Program-made: the position numbers and the translations under genes
DNA from: Cudoniella acicularis
Lineage: Eukaryota > Ascomycota > Leotiomycetes > Helotiales > Helotiaceae
Length of the DNA stretch: 18,631 nt
Reading direction: 5' to 3'
NCBI GenBank assembly: GCA_013054445.1
Contig: JAAMPI010001152.1
Span: 1-18,631 of the forward strand
Shown here: piece after piece, positions 1 through 9,380 of the stretch
Numbering within the stretch: the first letter of the stretch is position 1
Layout: every line of letters begins with the position of its first letter
The notes under the pieces: generated by a model
What the model saw: the letters and a program-made list of their open reading frames with translations, nothing else
Database searches by the model: none
Told to the model about the DNA's origin: nothing

Positions 1-931
1 GCCCTGGTGGGGGAGTGAGATGTGGTGGGGTGGAAGTAGGGCAGAAGCGCTGGAAGGTGTATTTTTGGGTTGTTTTGGTGGGGTTTGACTGCTGAATGGA
101 TAGCTGAGGGAGGGTGGGTGCGAGGTCTTTGGAGTAAGAGCAAGATAAATGAAGACGTTGACAATTATCGCAAAAAGGAGGAGTCAAATTACACTGTTTT
201 TACATCAGTGAAGTCCTGCTGTCTTCGATAGCGAAAAAGATCTAAAAACTTGAAATAAAGGTTTAATAGCAGATTTGAACTTAAAGCATCTCTACCTCCA
301 TACTTGAAAATAATAGACGTCATAAAACCAGTAACAGAAATAGAAAAAAAAACACCAGGCTACCTACCCTCTTCCTCTTTTGCTTGCATTGTTTACACCC
401 ATTCCTCGATTTCGTGTGCGTGCGCCGAGATCCAGACACCATATTTTTTGGCGCTTGACAAGAGAATAATGTGTTTGATGTTGACGTGAAGTCCCATCAA
501 TTAATTATTTCAGAAGTTGTTGGTCGAGCTGACGCGTGAAGTGACCCCTGAACGAGCAAAGCAACAAGTTGGATCCTTCGGGCTCGGAACCTTCGGACGT
601 TTCGTAAATCCGGCATACTGTAGCCCTTGGACGGGAAATTCCCTGAGCTGAAAAGGTGCTGCAAGTGTTGGATTTCTTTCCTTATGCATCTTTGGGATAT
701 TTCATGCTCATCCTTTAAGAAGAAGTTCGTTGAAGGAGGTTGAAAGAAGATGCGATTAGATTAGATCGCTCAACCCAATTCGATTCGCTGAAACGAAGCC
801 GAGGTATCTTTTGCCGAAGATCACGACGATTACTAAGACAGGGACTACATAACTACAAGCTTAACCCCAAATATTTCTGCCAATTAATTTTCTCTCAGCA
901 AGTTATATATACATAAAAGGATTTCTTTCCA
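1..931. other. Intergenic flank, no convincing gene
   Basis: No open frame with domain-like content is visible. The first ~140 bases are strongly G-rich on the plus strand, so the minus strand is pyrimidine-rich, as in promoters and 5' leaders of filamentous fungi. This could be the upstream region of a leftward gene whose start lies outside the window; no minus-strand ATG occurs in the first 200 bases. From about 150 to 480 the sequence is A/T-rich with short frames only. The stretch 840-931 is presumably the promoter and leader of the monooxygenase-like gene at 932. Confidence 0.5.
901..920 (+). promoter_or_regulatory. TATA-like element close to the ABM gene start
   Basis: An alternating TATATATA run followed by a CATAAAAGG stretch sits about 12-30 bases upstream of the ATG at 932. 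It looks like a TATA box. If it is functional, transcription would start almost at the start codon, so the true start site may use another upstream element. This is motif resemblance only. Confidence 0.25.
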
Positions 932-1391
932 ATGGCTTCACAACTAGACATCATCGCTATAATATCACCCAAGCCCGGCAAAACAGACAGGGTAAGTTGA
1001 AAGTGGACCTACCCCTCATGTCACTGACTAACGTCTTCAAATCAGGTTGTTGAGCTGCTTCAAGGAGTCTCGGAATATGTCAAGAAGAACGAGCCGGGGA
1101 CTTTGAAATATGAGATTACAAGGTCGATGAATAAGAAGGCTGGGGTTGAAGAGGTGGTTATGTTGGAAACGTGAGTTTCTTCTTAATTCTATTCCTCGAT
1201 TTGTGTTTATATCAGGTGATTGATTGGTGTGTTTTGGGAGTAGCTATAAAGATAAAGTTGCGTTGGATATACATGGCAGATCAGAAGCGTTTGGAATCTT
1301 TCAGAAGACGCTGAAGGAGGAAGGGTTAGTTGGTGCGCCGATGCAGCTTAAGATTACGAAGGCGGCTGGGGGGTTTGCTTCTAGGCTGTGA
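932..1391 (+). CDS. ABM-domain (antibiotic biosynthesis monooxygenase-like) small protein
   Basis: Three exons: 932-991, 1046-1170 and 1244-1391, with introns of 54 and 73 nt (donors GTAAGT and GTGAGT, acceptors CAG and TAG). The spliced frame is 333 nt and encodes 110 residues. The protein is a compact alpha+beta barrel candidate: an N-terminal strand (LDIIAIISPKPGK), a helix with VVELL, a strand ending in the paired VVMLETYKDK motif, then ALDIHGRSEAF and a C-terminal strand. The E-x-Y-x-D-K-x-A-L-D-x-H-x-x-S pattern (residues 61-75, His72) is the hallmark of the ABM/Dabb superfamily. Members are dimeric, cofactor-free oxygenases or small quinone/phenol-processing proteins, but many have no known substrate. 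No signal peptide is visible, so it is probably cytosolic. An earlier AG at 1215 was rejected as acceptor because it puts a stop codon at the junction. The function is a fold-level call only. The neighbour downstream is a LaeA-like methyltransferase. Confidence 0.85.
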
Positions 1392-2172
1392 GGTGAGAGC
1401 ATGCAGATTGGAAATTCGGAATTTATTTTCACGTTGCTATGAAGCAGGTGATCTCATGTCTTTTTGAGGATTCATTTCGTCCTAGAGATAACGAATGAGA
1501 TATTATCTCTTGAAAACTCAGGGGGGGCTTTTGCGTAAGTGCATTGGTTGAAAGTCAAGAAATACAGTAAGTACATGCATGTACTTTGGATTTGCAATTT
1601 TTTATTTCATCAGTTTCTCGGTTTTCTCGATGCATAGTCACGTTTGTGTTTCCGTTCCTGGCCCCTGGGTGTCCCTTCCCAATTTAGTATGAAGACAACA
1701 TCGCTTGCCCGTTCCTTCCCTTCTCAACTCTCCACAAAGTTTTTCAATTGGACTTGGCTTTCACGCAATTTCTTCCAAACTCTATCCCAATTCCTCTGGC
1801 AAAAACACACAAACTCTTCTCTACAATTGTCCAAAGTTTTGTCAGTAGTTGACAGTGTCCTCTGTCTGCGGGATTGATATTACTTAAGGTCAACGATAGT
1901 TTTCGACTCGTCGTTCGACCTGCAGACTCCATATTCACCTCGGAATTTCTCTCAGCCACTTAGAGGCTAGATACTCAATATCAGCATAGAACTTTCTACA
2001 ATTGCCTCGTCACTCTTTCCGAGACACATCTAGTCACCTACCACTTGAAGACTTCATATGGCCTAGCAGAGAACAAACTTCTCACTGTATGTTAGCAAAT
2101 GAAATCACCGATCTTCCCTCTCTGCAGTACTTTCTCCGCTCATGCCTACTAATTACATCCTAGTACCAAGAA
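1392..2172. other. Intergenic region with an 18-bp palindrome
   Basis: This region holds the 3' flank of the ABM gene and the presumed promoter and leader of the methyltransferase gene at 2173. It contains a perfect 18-bp palindrome at 1569-1586. Short overlapping frames on both strands around 1644-1959 have no domain-like content. No RNA gene is recognised. Confidence 0.5.
1569..1586. repeat. Perfect 18-bp palindrome
   Basis: The sequence AAGTACATGCATGTACTT is identical to its own reverse complement across all 18 bases, with no spacer. It lies about 180 nt after the ABM stop and about 590 nt before the methyltransferase start. It could be a binding site for a dimeric transcription factor or a cruciform-prone sequence. 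Only the symmetry itself is observed. Confidence 0.8.
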
Positions 2173-4294
2173 ATGGAGTCTCCAAGTGAATATTTCAGCG
2201 CTCGACACAGCGTTGATGGCTCCGGTCCTTCCGTACACGACGATTATTTTAGGACCACCCTCTCGACGGCCCCAATAACCGAGCAGCTCCATACTCCTAT
2301 TACTTCACGTACATCACATATCCGCGAGTCATCCTGCTCGAGTTCTCCCAAGTTGATACAGATTATCACTACTTCCGAGGTCTGTGAAACCCCGGAGGCC
2401 TTCTCAGACGCTTCTCCAAGCTCTCAGAAGCTCAGTCCTCCTTCTATTGCACGTCGACGTGCCCATCGTAGATCATTCATGAAGGGAGGTGTCGTTTCGA
2501 TGGCATATAACGAATATGGCGAACTTGTTGATGCAGATAAACTTCGTAAGAAGCAGAACTCGGTTGATCTGACTGTGGTCGAACTTCTCCGGGTAATCAT
2601 CAAAGCATATCACCACGATGTAAGTCAATCCTTGTGAGGGAACACCTGATATTCAATGGAAATCTTCGGCATCCTGGTCAAAGCAGAATCATGAACAATA
2701 ATCCTACTCTTTCATTGGCAAAATAGTGGAAATCTTGAATGAAATATGTTCGGGTACTGACAGCTTTCTAGTCTAGAAACAAAATGTGCGACGTGATGCT
2801 GGAAGAAATGAGTGACTTCTCATTCCTGCTCAATGACGGCACATTCAAATGGCAGCCAAATCTCTCATCGTGGATCTTTCAATATCCATCAACCAAAGAT
2901 CTTGAACCAACAAGCACTCCAGATTTGCCGCTCTTCCCAGTCTCTCGAAATCCACCACGTGTTCTTGAACTTGGTTGTGGCGATGGAATATGGTGCTTGC
3001 GAGCTAAGAACGAGAACCCTAGCTGGGTCGTTCACGGCTTGGATGATTCGAATCACTGGCTGTGCGTCCACGAGGATCTCAATTTGAAGTGCGTTACCTT
3101 GCGAAAAATCGATGGATTTTATTGATTTTTCAACAGAGATTTTATGATATCGGAGGTTCCATGCAAAGCAGAAGATTACTTTGGCTGTGTCAAAGTGACA
3201 GAATCACACCCCGAATTCACAGTACGAAACCTCAATCAGATTCTGTACCACCAGAATCCCTTGCCCACAGACTATTATGGTTTGGTCCGTGGGAGAGACG
3301 TTTTCGACAGAGTAGAAAGCTATATTAGTTTTCTTGATGCAGTCCGTTTGTGAGTGTTTATTTCTAGCATGAATGAAGAAAGTCTGACATTATTCAGAGT
3401 GCTTCAGCCAGAGGGCGTTGTCGAATTTATAGAACTTGACCCAAGACCTCGAATCGAACTCGTTGGACCAACGATCCCGCCTGAAAGTTCTTATAAGACC
3501 ACAGCCTGCACAAATTGGTCGAATAAGATTGTAGATCGCTTTGAGGAGTCAGTAGACATGGAGTTAGCGACTACAGCTCCAAAGTGGTCGGCTAGGGTAA
3601 ATGAACATTTAAAAGCGGGTCTTCGCCCCAAAGATGGAATTCCAGCAACGAATTTGAAATATTGGTTGCAAACCGCTGGGTGCGTATTATATCAAACCAG
3701 ATGATCAAGTGATTATGCTAATTCCTGTATCTAGCTTCTACGATGTGAAGCAAGTAATTTTACGGCTGCCTATCGGAGGTAAAACCACGACAGGCCAGAA
3801 ATTAAAGAATGTCATATTATGGCAGATGGAGCTGGAAAATGCTATTCCAAAAGTAGGTCCTTTTCAATTCAAGCAATTCGGCTACTAATTTCCGACCTTT
3901 TCAAGTTGAAAGCAGAACTACCTGCCGCGGAAGTCAACGAGATCGAAAGTGGACTGTATTATTTGAACCTCCACATTGTGACCGGACGCAAACCACCAAA
4001 GCCCCGTACTGGCGATTTGCTTGCGGATGGAGCGAGACAAGAAATGTCACCTTCTACCTATGATACAATGGCAAGGCTGAACGATACGAAATCTGGTAAT
4101 TGGAAGCGGTTAGTAGAGCAAAATAATTGCTTCCATGTATTGTCCTTTGGCAAACCAGACTGACGCTTTTATCCAGGTTCGACTCAAACAAGGAAGCAAA
4201 CATAATTTTGAAGAGTTTTACGACATTACGAGGTGTGCCAGGTGAGATTCCGGAAGATAAGGCATTCTGTGGGGCAATGAAGCTTGAATTGTGA
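2173..4294 (+). CDS. LaeA-like / TAM-domain SAM-dependent methyltransferase
   Basis: Seven exons are proposed: 2173-2619, 2772-3088, 3137-3349, 3398-3679, 3735-3852, 3906-4108 and 4177-4294. They total 1698 nt, giving 565 residues. All junctions keep frame, and donors are GTAAGT, GTGCGT, GTGAGT, GTGCGT, GTAGGT and GTTAGT. Residues 1-100 are Ser/Pro-rich and look disordered, followed by a basic RRRAHRR patch near 95. The catalytic domain shows SAM motif I (VLELGCGDGIW, residues 213-223), an acidic post-I segment (HGLDD, near 240), and VLQPEGVVEFIELDPRPR in the C-terminal half, the post-core strand of class I Rossmann methyltransferases. This pattern matches fungal LaeA-like proteins, nuclear or cytoplasmic regulators of secondary metabolism and development. 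LaeA itself is shorter (about 370 residues). Orthology to LaeA is not claimed: fungi have many paralogues called TAM-domain methyltransferases. The first intron (152 nt) is two to three times longer than the others, so the model is least certain there. Confidence 0.85.
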
Positions 4295-5520
4295 AGGGTG
4301 GTGATGAGATAGATGATTGGAAGTATTTATAGACAGACTCCGACTCAGAAAATGTTCATTTGCCATGAGCTCGGGAGGATTGCAGGTATAGGAATGGCTC
4401 AGGGAAGGAGACATATCGGGCAATGAGCATGATTGAGGAAATTAGCTTAAAATTGGTTTAGACTGACCGACACATTGAACAATGAAAGAAATTACAAGAA
4501 AGACCTTGCTGTATCATGAACTTCGAGGCTAATTGATAACTTTGGTATTTATCAAGAGCTTCAAGCCCCATGGGTAATTTGGTGGGCTGTAAGGGAATGA
4601 AAAAAATCAGAAGAGATAAGGGGAATCGAAACCAACTTCTGAATTTCCCACTTGAGATACACATTAGCAATGTTTGAACGTATCTCTTTTGATTTGATAG
4701 AGTAGTCAAGGTAAGTAAGTCTGGGTATGCAATCTCATCTGTTCTGTCCTGTTCTGTCCCCGCCGAGCCGCAACCAACACGCCGCCCAAGAAATCATCGA
4801 TGCCTGCCTGCCGCCATACATCCATCCATCCATTCATTCATTACAGTACCAAATTCCAAACAATCCAACCGAAAAATCCATCCACCCACCCGCCAAGACC
4901 CTCCATTCCTGCCTTCATTTATGCATTCCATCCTTCATCCCACAATCCGCAATCCGCAATCCGCCACCCTATATCCTATGGTCTTGAAAAACTCAACGAA
5001 CTAACGAGCTAATGAGCAAGCTAGCCATCCTGCAGCCCGCCTGCCTTGCCTTTCTGTGCAAATGAAGGAACCATGAACCATGAGTTGAACCGAAACCAAA
5101 ACGCCGCCCTGAGTCCCCTGCCCGGCACGTAAATGCCTTTCCTTTGTTCTTTGGTTCCCTGGTGCTTGCTTGCCTGATTTGTATAATTGTGAAAAAAATT
5201 GGTAGATTCAACTACCGCCCGAATCGCATCGCTATGGAGGAGAGTAAGAAGGAGAAAAAAGATTTCGAACTTGGGATGGATGGATAGATGAATTTGCTTG
5301 GTTCTTCGATATGATATGTCTGAGAGACATGTTTCGAAGGAGATGTTTGTCTGTTTGTATGTGTGGTATAGGTTGCTTGGGTGTGATGTCTTGTTCATTG
5401 CGTACGTATCCGTCGTCTCTCGTAGCCAGGACATGTTGAGGGGGTAGGAGGGATAGGAGCGCAAGGGGAAGAAGAAAGATTGGGAGAGAGGCCTGGGAGA
5501 AAAGGGCATATATTGATTGA
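4295..5520. other. Convergent intergenic region, simple-sequence rich
   Basis: This is the spacer between two convergent genes and presumably holds both 3' untranslated regions. No gene is recognised. The middle (about 4800-5000) is rich in C/A-type short repeats, and a GGATGGATGGATAGATGAAT stretch at about 5275-5294 is roughly complementary to the CATC repeats at 4821. Frames here are low-complexity shadows. Confidence 0.55.
4821..4963. repeat. Short tandem repeats (CATC/CATT tract and a 7-bp triplet repeat)
   Basis: A tetranucleotide tract of TCCA/TTCA units lies at 4821-4842. Three exact copies of CAATCCG lie head to tail at 4943-4949, 4950-4956 and 4957-4963. Both are in the non-coding spacer between convergent genes and are likely products of replication slippage. 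Confidence 0.75.
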
Positions 5521-7150
5521 TTAGGTGGTTTCCCATCCCCAGACTGTGGAGAGGAAGTGCGCCATGTTGACGCGCTTGCTGCGCATTTCTATCATCCAGG
5601 GGTGTTCGAGCATGCGCCAGGGCGAGGCGCGGCGGTCGGGTTTCTTCTCGAGGCTAATGGCCTTGTTAGCTTTGTGTGGAAAATAAAGAGGTGTGGGGAA
5701 TAAAGAACTTACCAGCATTCGATAAAATACTTGAAGTTGTCGCTCCATTTGATGCCCGCCTCAGGCTCATCTTTCAGTTTGGGAATAGGCTGCCGCACAA
5801 TATATGTTAGGAGATCGATCAGCCCGGCACGAGGCTGCATTTCTGTGCCATCTGCTGGGAACGGGAAGCGGTGCTGGGCGACTTCGAGAAGAGTGACACC
5901 CGTACTCCATACGTCGGATGTGATTGTGTAGCTTTGTCCCGTGATGCGTTCGGGAGCCATATAATATGATGTACCAATGAAGGTGTTTGCATCGCCCTTG
6001 GTTCCGAACTCACCACTGACACCGAAATCGCAAAGCTTGACTTGACCATCTCGGCAAAGGAGGATATTGCTAGGTTTGATATCGCGATGAATAATCTTCT
6101 TGCTGTGAAGATAGGTCAAGCCGTTCAGGACACCTTCCGCGACTTTTCCCAGAACCTTTTCACCGGTTCGGCCACCGAGTTTCTTTACTTCCCGGTAGAT
6201 GCTATCGAGTGATCCACCTTCACAAAACTCCATAGCAATGGATATGGTAGCCGTGCTCGGCTCAACAAAGGCTCCATAGTAACGACAGATATGCGGGTTA
6301 GAGCAGTCCTTATTGAAGCCTAGCTCTCGAACGATTTGTTTCTTGACATCGGGATCGGGGTTGGTGGTAATTATCTAAGGAAAAGCGGTTAGTTATGAGG
6401 GGTAAAAATGGGGAGGATACGTACCTTTAGCGCAAAGACAATTTTTCCTCCTTTGAGCATGCATCTTGTGACAGCTCCACCAGCTCCCTCACCCAGACTC
6501 CCTAATTCCTCAATTCTCTTCTCCATACTTGCTACCCGCCAACCCTCATCATCTAATTCTTCCACATCCAAAGTTCTTCCTTTCTCCAAGCTTTCCAAAC
6601 TTAATTTTTCGAACCCATCAAGTCCATTCATACTCCCATCACGCTCCATCCCCGCCCCACCCTCGCTGTGATTAGAGTATAGAGACCCAACAGCTGATGA
6701 AGGATCTGGCGTTCCTCTTGCTGGTTGTTGTAAGCCATATTGAGATGCGAATGACAATGCCGAATACTGCGAACCTGCAGATGTTGGGCCGCTAGCTCTT
6801 CCGTCTAGAGGCCCAAAGCTCCCTGACCTTGAATGTGCTGCGCTACTCTCGCTGCCCCCACTTGCTGATTGTCCAGTCCCCGGCAGTATATTTGACCGGC
6901 CATTTTGTAATGTTTGCTCATATGGTGTTTGACTGCTTCCCATGGGTGTTGCAAGCTGTAATCTAGGCAGCGAAGGCCTCGACGAGACTTGGCCTGGCAT
7001 CTGTAAAGACAGACCTCCCGGTTGAGGTCCGCCGCCAAGGGGTTTGACATTTGGAGAGGGGGGTATCGCAAGACCTAATCTGGGCGTTCTGGCACCAGAA
7101 TTTCGACCGCCAGGAATCGGGGGACGGAGCAAGGGAGCGGGAGAAGACAT
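5521..7150 (-). CDS. MKK1: MAP kinase kinase, Mkk1/Mkk2 type (cell wall integrity pathway)
   Basis: On the minus strand, exons are 7150-6425, 6374-5713 and 5653-5521 (introns of 50 and 59 nt), giving 1521 nt and 506 residues. Residues 1-190 are Pro/Ser/Gly-rich and disordered, starting with the [11 protein letters not shown] motif typical of filamentous Mkk1 proteins. The kinase domain has a Gly-rich loop GEGAGG (220-225), VAIK-type Lys242 (the last codon of exon 1), alpha-C Glu259, HRD Asp340, DFG 358-360, an activation loop with Thr367 and Thr373, and MAPER at 381-385. Mkk1 is activated by the MAPKKK Bck1 and phosphorylates the MAPK Slt2/Mps1, controlling cell wall repair and, in pathogens, virulence. 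The last intron must use the ATTAG acceptor: the nearer-to-donor CAAG acceptor breaks frame, while ATTAG gives [18 protein letters not shown]...CGCAG intron just upstream may add 48 N-terminal residues. Confidence 0.95.
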
Positions 7151-7186
7151 GTTCGGAGGAGTTTTGAGATTTGTGTTGTTTGGAGG

Positions 7187-7256
7187 CTGCGATGGATTAG
7201 CATTCTTCTTGTTCCTGTCTTTGAGCATGAGGGACCGATAATCGTAAGACACGTAC
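7187..7256 (-). other. Probable intron in the 5' part of MKK1 (leader or extra coding exon)
   Basis: Reading the minus strand, a 70-nt segment has a consensus donor GTACGT (7256-7251), a GCTAATC branch-like element and a CGCAG acceptor ending at 7187. Splicing it joins, in phase 0, an upstream frame opening at ATG 7364 (36 codons, starting MQQQNSFAEN) to 12 codons leading directly into the MSSPAPLL start. The MKK1 product would then be 554 residues. Alternatively it is a 5'-UTR intron and translation begins at 7150, as I recall for homologues. Without splicing, an in-frame ATG at 7228 offers another possible start. Confidence 0.5.
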
Positions 7257-8843
7257 ATATTGCGCACCTAGTGCAGGATCAGGCACTCCAGACAAGGCTG
7301 TATTCTCCGGAACCCGTGATACACCGTCACTGGTGTTTTCTGCAAAGCTGTTCTGCTGTTGCATGGGCGCTGCAGTCCACCGCTGCAGCAATCCGTCTAG
7401 CAGGCGTGAAAGACTTCTATGCTGCCGTGATCAGGCCGAAGAATGTCATATGACAATGAACCGCGATCACGTACAGAGAAGATAGAAAAAGCGTCGCGGT
7501 CTGGAAGTAAGGTCGTTGTTGTCTGCAAAGTTGCTCGAGGTGGAGGTGCGTGGAGGTCGAGGTGGGTGAGTGTATTCGTAACGTCGGCTCCGGCTCAGGC
7601 TCAGGCGAGAGTGAAACTTGTCGTCACTGGCCCAGGAAGCTCTGGCGGCTAGAGATAGGAGACCAAGAAACGAGGTAACGCAGGTCTTAGTTGACTCAAG
7701 ACTCGAGAGTAGCCCCCAGACCAAAAGATGATGAAGCTCAGCAGACGGGGCTTGCAGGTAATAAAGGAGGATCAATAATCTTGGCCGATGGAATGGCTCA
7801 ATTGATGGCGGTTTGGGGTCGAAGTGGTGGCCGTCATGCACAGCTGCTGCAAGGAAGAACTTGGGGTCGAATTCGAATGCGCGGAACCCTGTGGTTTTTA
7901 GGGATTTTACAGCCCGGCAGCCCAGCAGCCCAGCCTACCACGGCTCAGGACTTCCAGGACTCGGTCTTGAAACCGTCGCCAACACTCACCAGCGGGGGCG
8001 ATGGAGGCAATCGCGCTGCTGACACGACGTGTGCAGTTCCTGGGCCTTTTTGACGGCGGCTGTCCCGACTGCTCATCGACCGACAAGTGTTCGAACAGAT
8101 ACACTGGCACGCTGGTCCTAGCAGAGGGTGGTCAGAGAACAGTAACACAGACCGAATCACCGAGAGCGATATCAGTGGCAGAAGCAAGTCTACAGTAGGT
8201 CCAAGAGCATTGTGCGGGTGCGAGTGCCAGTGCTGGTGCTGGTGCAAGTGCAGTGGGCGGGAGTGAAGCATGCGTAATCAGTTGCAGCGCAGACGCCGTG
8301 TTGAAGTAACGCCGGCCTGTTCGAGAAAGAGTCACGACCGGAGCATTGGAGCACTGCAGCAGAGGTTGTACGGCGATAGTGAGTGGTCACAATGTAGCAA
8401 GCTCGCAGTGTTCAGCAGCTCTGGTCCAGCAGATCGCCAACGTAGTACTACTGTATCGGTGGGGGGATCTAGAATTTGGCATCAGGAGGCAAGCCGAGAT
8501 GGGAGGGGAGGTGAGATTGATCCTTTAAGCTTCAGTATGTATACTTCGTACAGATCCAGGGTCGAGTTAAGCGGTATAGACTGTCCCTACAGTACCATAC
8601 GATACTCTATATGGCGCTATTCAGGGGAATCAGGGGCAGCCAGCAGCTAACTCAAGCCAAGATTGCCGTCAGTCTTCACATTGATTAGCCAAGGCTTCCA
8701 GAGACTTGAACCCTAACGGACACCCTCATGCAGCCAACAAGTTCGCCTCCTTTTCACGTTGACGAGGCTTCCAGGAACCCACCACATGACATGGCCACCA
8801 GAGCTCTAGATGAACTATGCCCTCTAGCCCGAAAGTATATCAT

Positions 8844-8862
8844 TACCTAGGTACGGAGTACC
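8844..8862. repeat. Overlapping palindromic motifs TACCTAGGTA and GGTACGGAGTACC
   Basis: The perfect 10-bp palindrome TACCTAGGTA (8844-8853) overlaps GGTAC-CGG-like inverted arms enclosing CGG/AG (8850-8862). The core TACGGAGTA recurs exactly at 9303-9311 and 15634-15642, with a one-base variant at 8895-8904. All copies are intergenic. Such dispersed short motifs are abundant in several ascomycete genomes; their role is unknown to me. Confidence 0.6.
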
Positions 8863-9380
8863 AAAACCCAGAACCCGGAACCTAGACACAGCTATGCGGA
8901 GTACAGGTCCGTCAAGATGCCACGGCCCAGCAAACGACAGCTCCGTCCCACACGCCTTTCACCCTCACGCCTCTCACCGTTTTTTTTTGCCCATGAGGCC
9001 CACGATCATTGGTGGCCAGGTGGCACTTCGTTGAAAGATGGCTGATGGCTGATATCGGAGGTGACGATGCAGAGACATCAGCTGTTAGTAATTCTTCCGA
9101 GCCCCCTCATTCGACGCCTTCCGACGTGAAGCCCACACTTATCCTCGACGTCCCTCCCCGCGGTCGGCTCAGAGGTCGCCTTGCCGAGTCCCGCTGGCCT
9201 TGTTTGTCGGTCTGTGAGTGGCCGTGATCATGTTTCAAATCAAGCCAACATTCTGGCGGTTGTGCGGACCCCTTGAACACTTCCCGAGCGTTGCCGCGCG
9301 CGTACGGAGTAGACTACCCTGTCAAAAAAAAAATAGCATCGCTTTCCACAAAAATCGTTCATGCATCCAACAATATAACA

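Larger units (their letters stand above)
7151..9380. other. Divergent intergenic region between MKK1 and DBP8
   Basis: This 2.2-kb stretch holds the promoters and leaders of two divergently transcribed genes. Several frames of 60-126 codons exist on both strands, but none shows domain-like sequence, a sensible intron structure or consistent codon bias. It contains a GTGC/GTGG low-complexity tract at about 8215-8266, copies of the TACGGAGTA motif at 8852 and 9303, and a T-tract near 8980. Long leaders are common for fungal signalling kinases, so much of 7151-8000 may be MKK1 5' UTR. Confidence 0.5.

Noticed and set aside
304..489. 61-codon frame near the left edge
   Set aside because: No ATG start, no domain content and AT-rich intergenic composition.
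4821..5294. CATC tract and GATG tract as a large stem-loop
   Set aside because: Simple repeats complement each other trivially; about 430 bases separate them and there is no further pairing.
7467..7841. 124-codon minus-strand frame upstream of MKK1
   Set aside because: Pyrimidine-rich low-complexity content, no domain resemblance, and it sits where the MKK1 leader is expected.
8270..8650. 126-codon plus-strand frame
   Set aside because: Composition looks random, no recognisable motifs, no supporting intron structure, and overlapping frames exist in other phases.
9273..9380. N-terminal extension of DBP8
   Set aside because: The frame is open but has no ATG before 9381, and the sequence lacks the acidic Ser-rich character of the true N-terminus.
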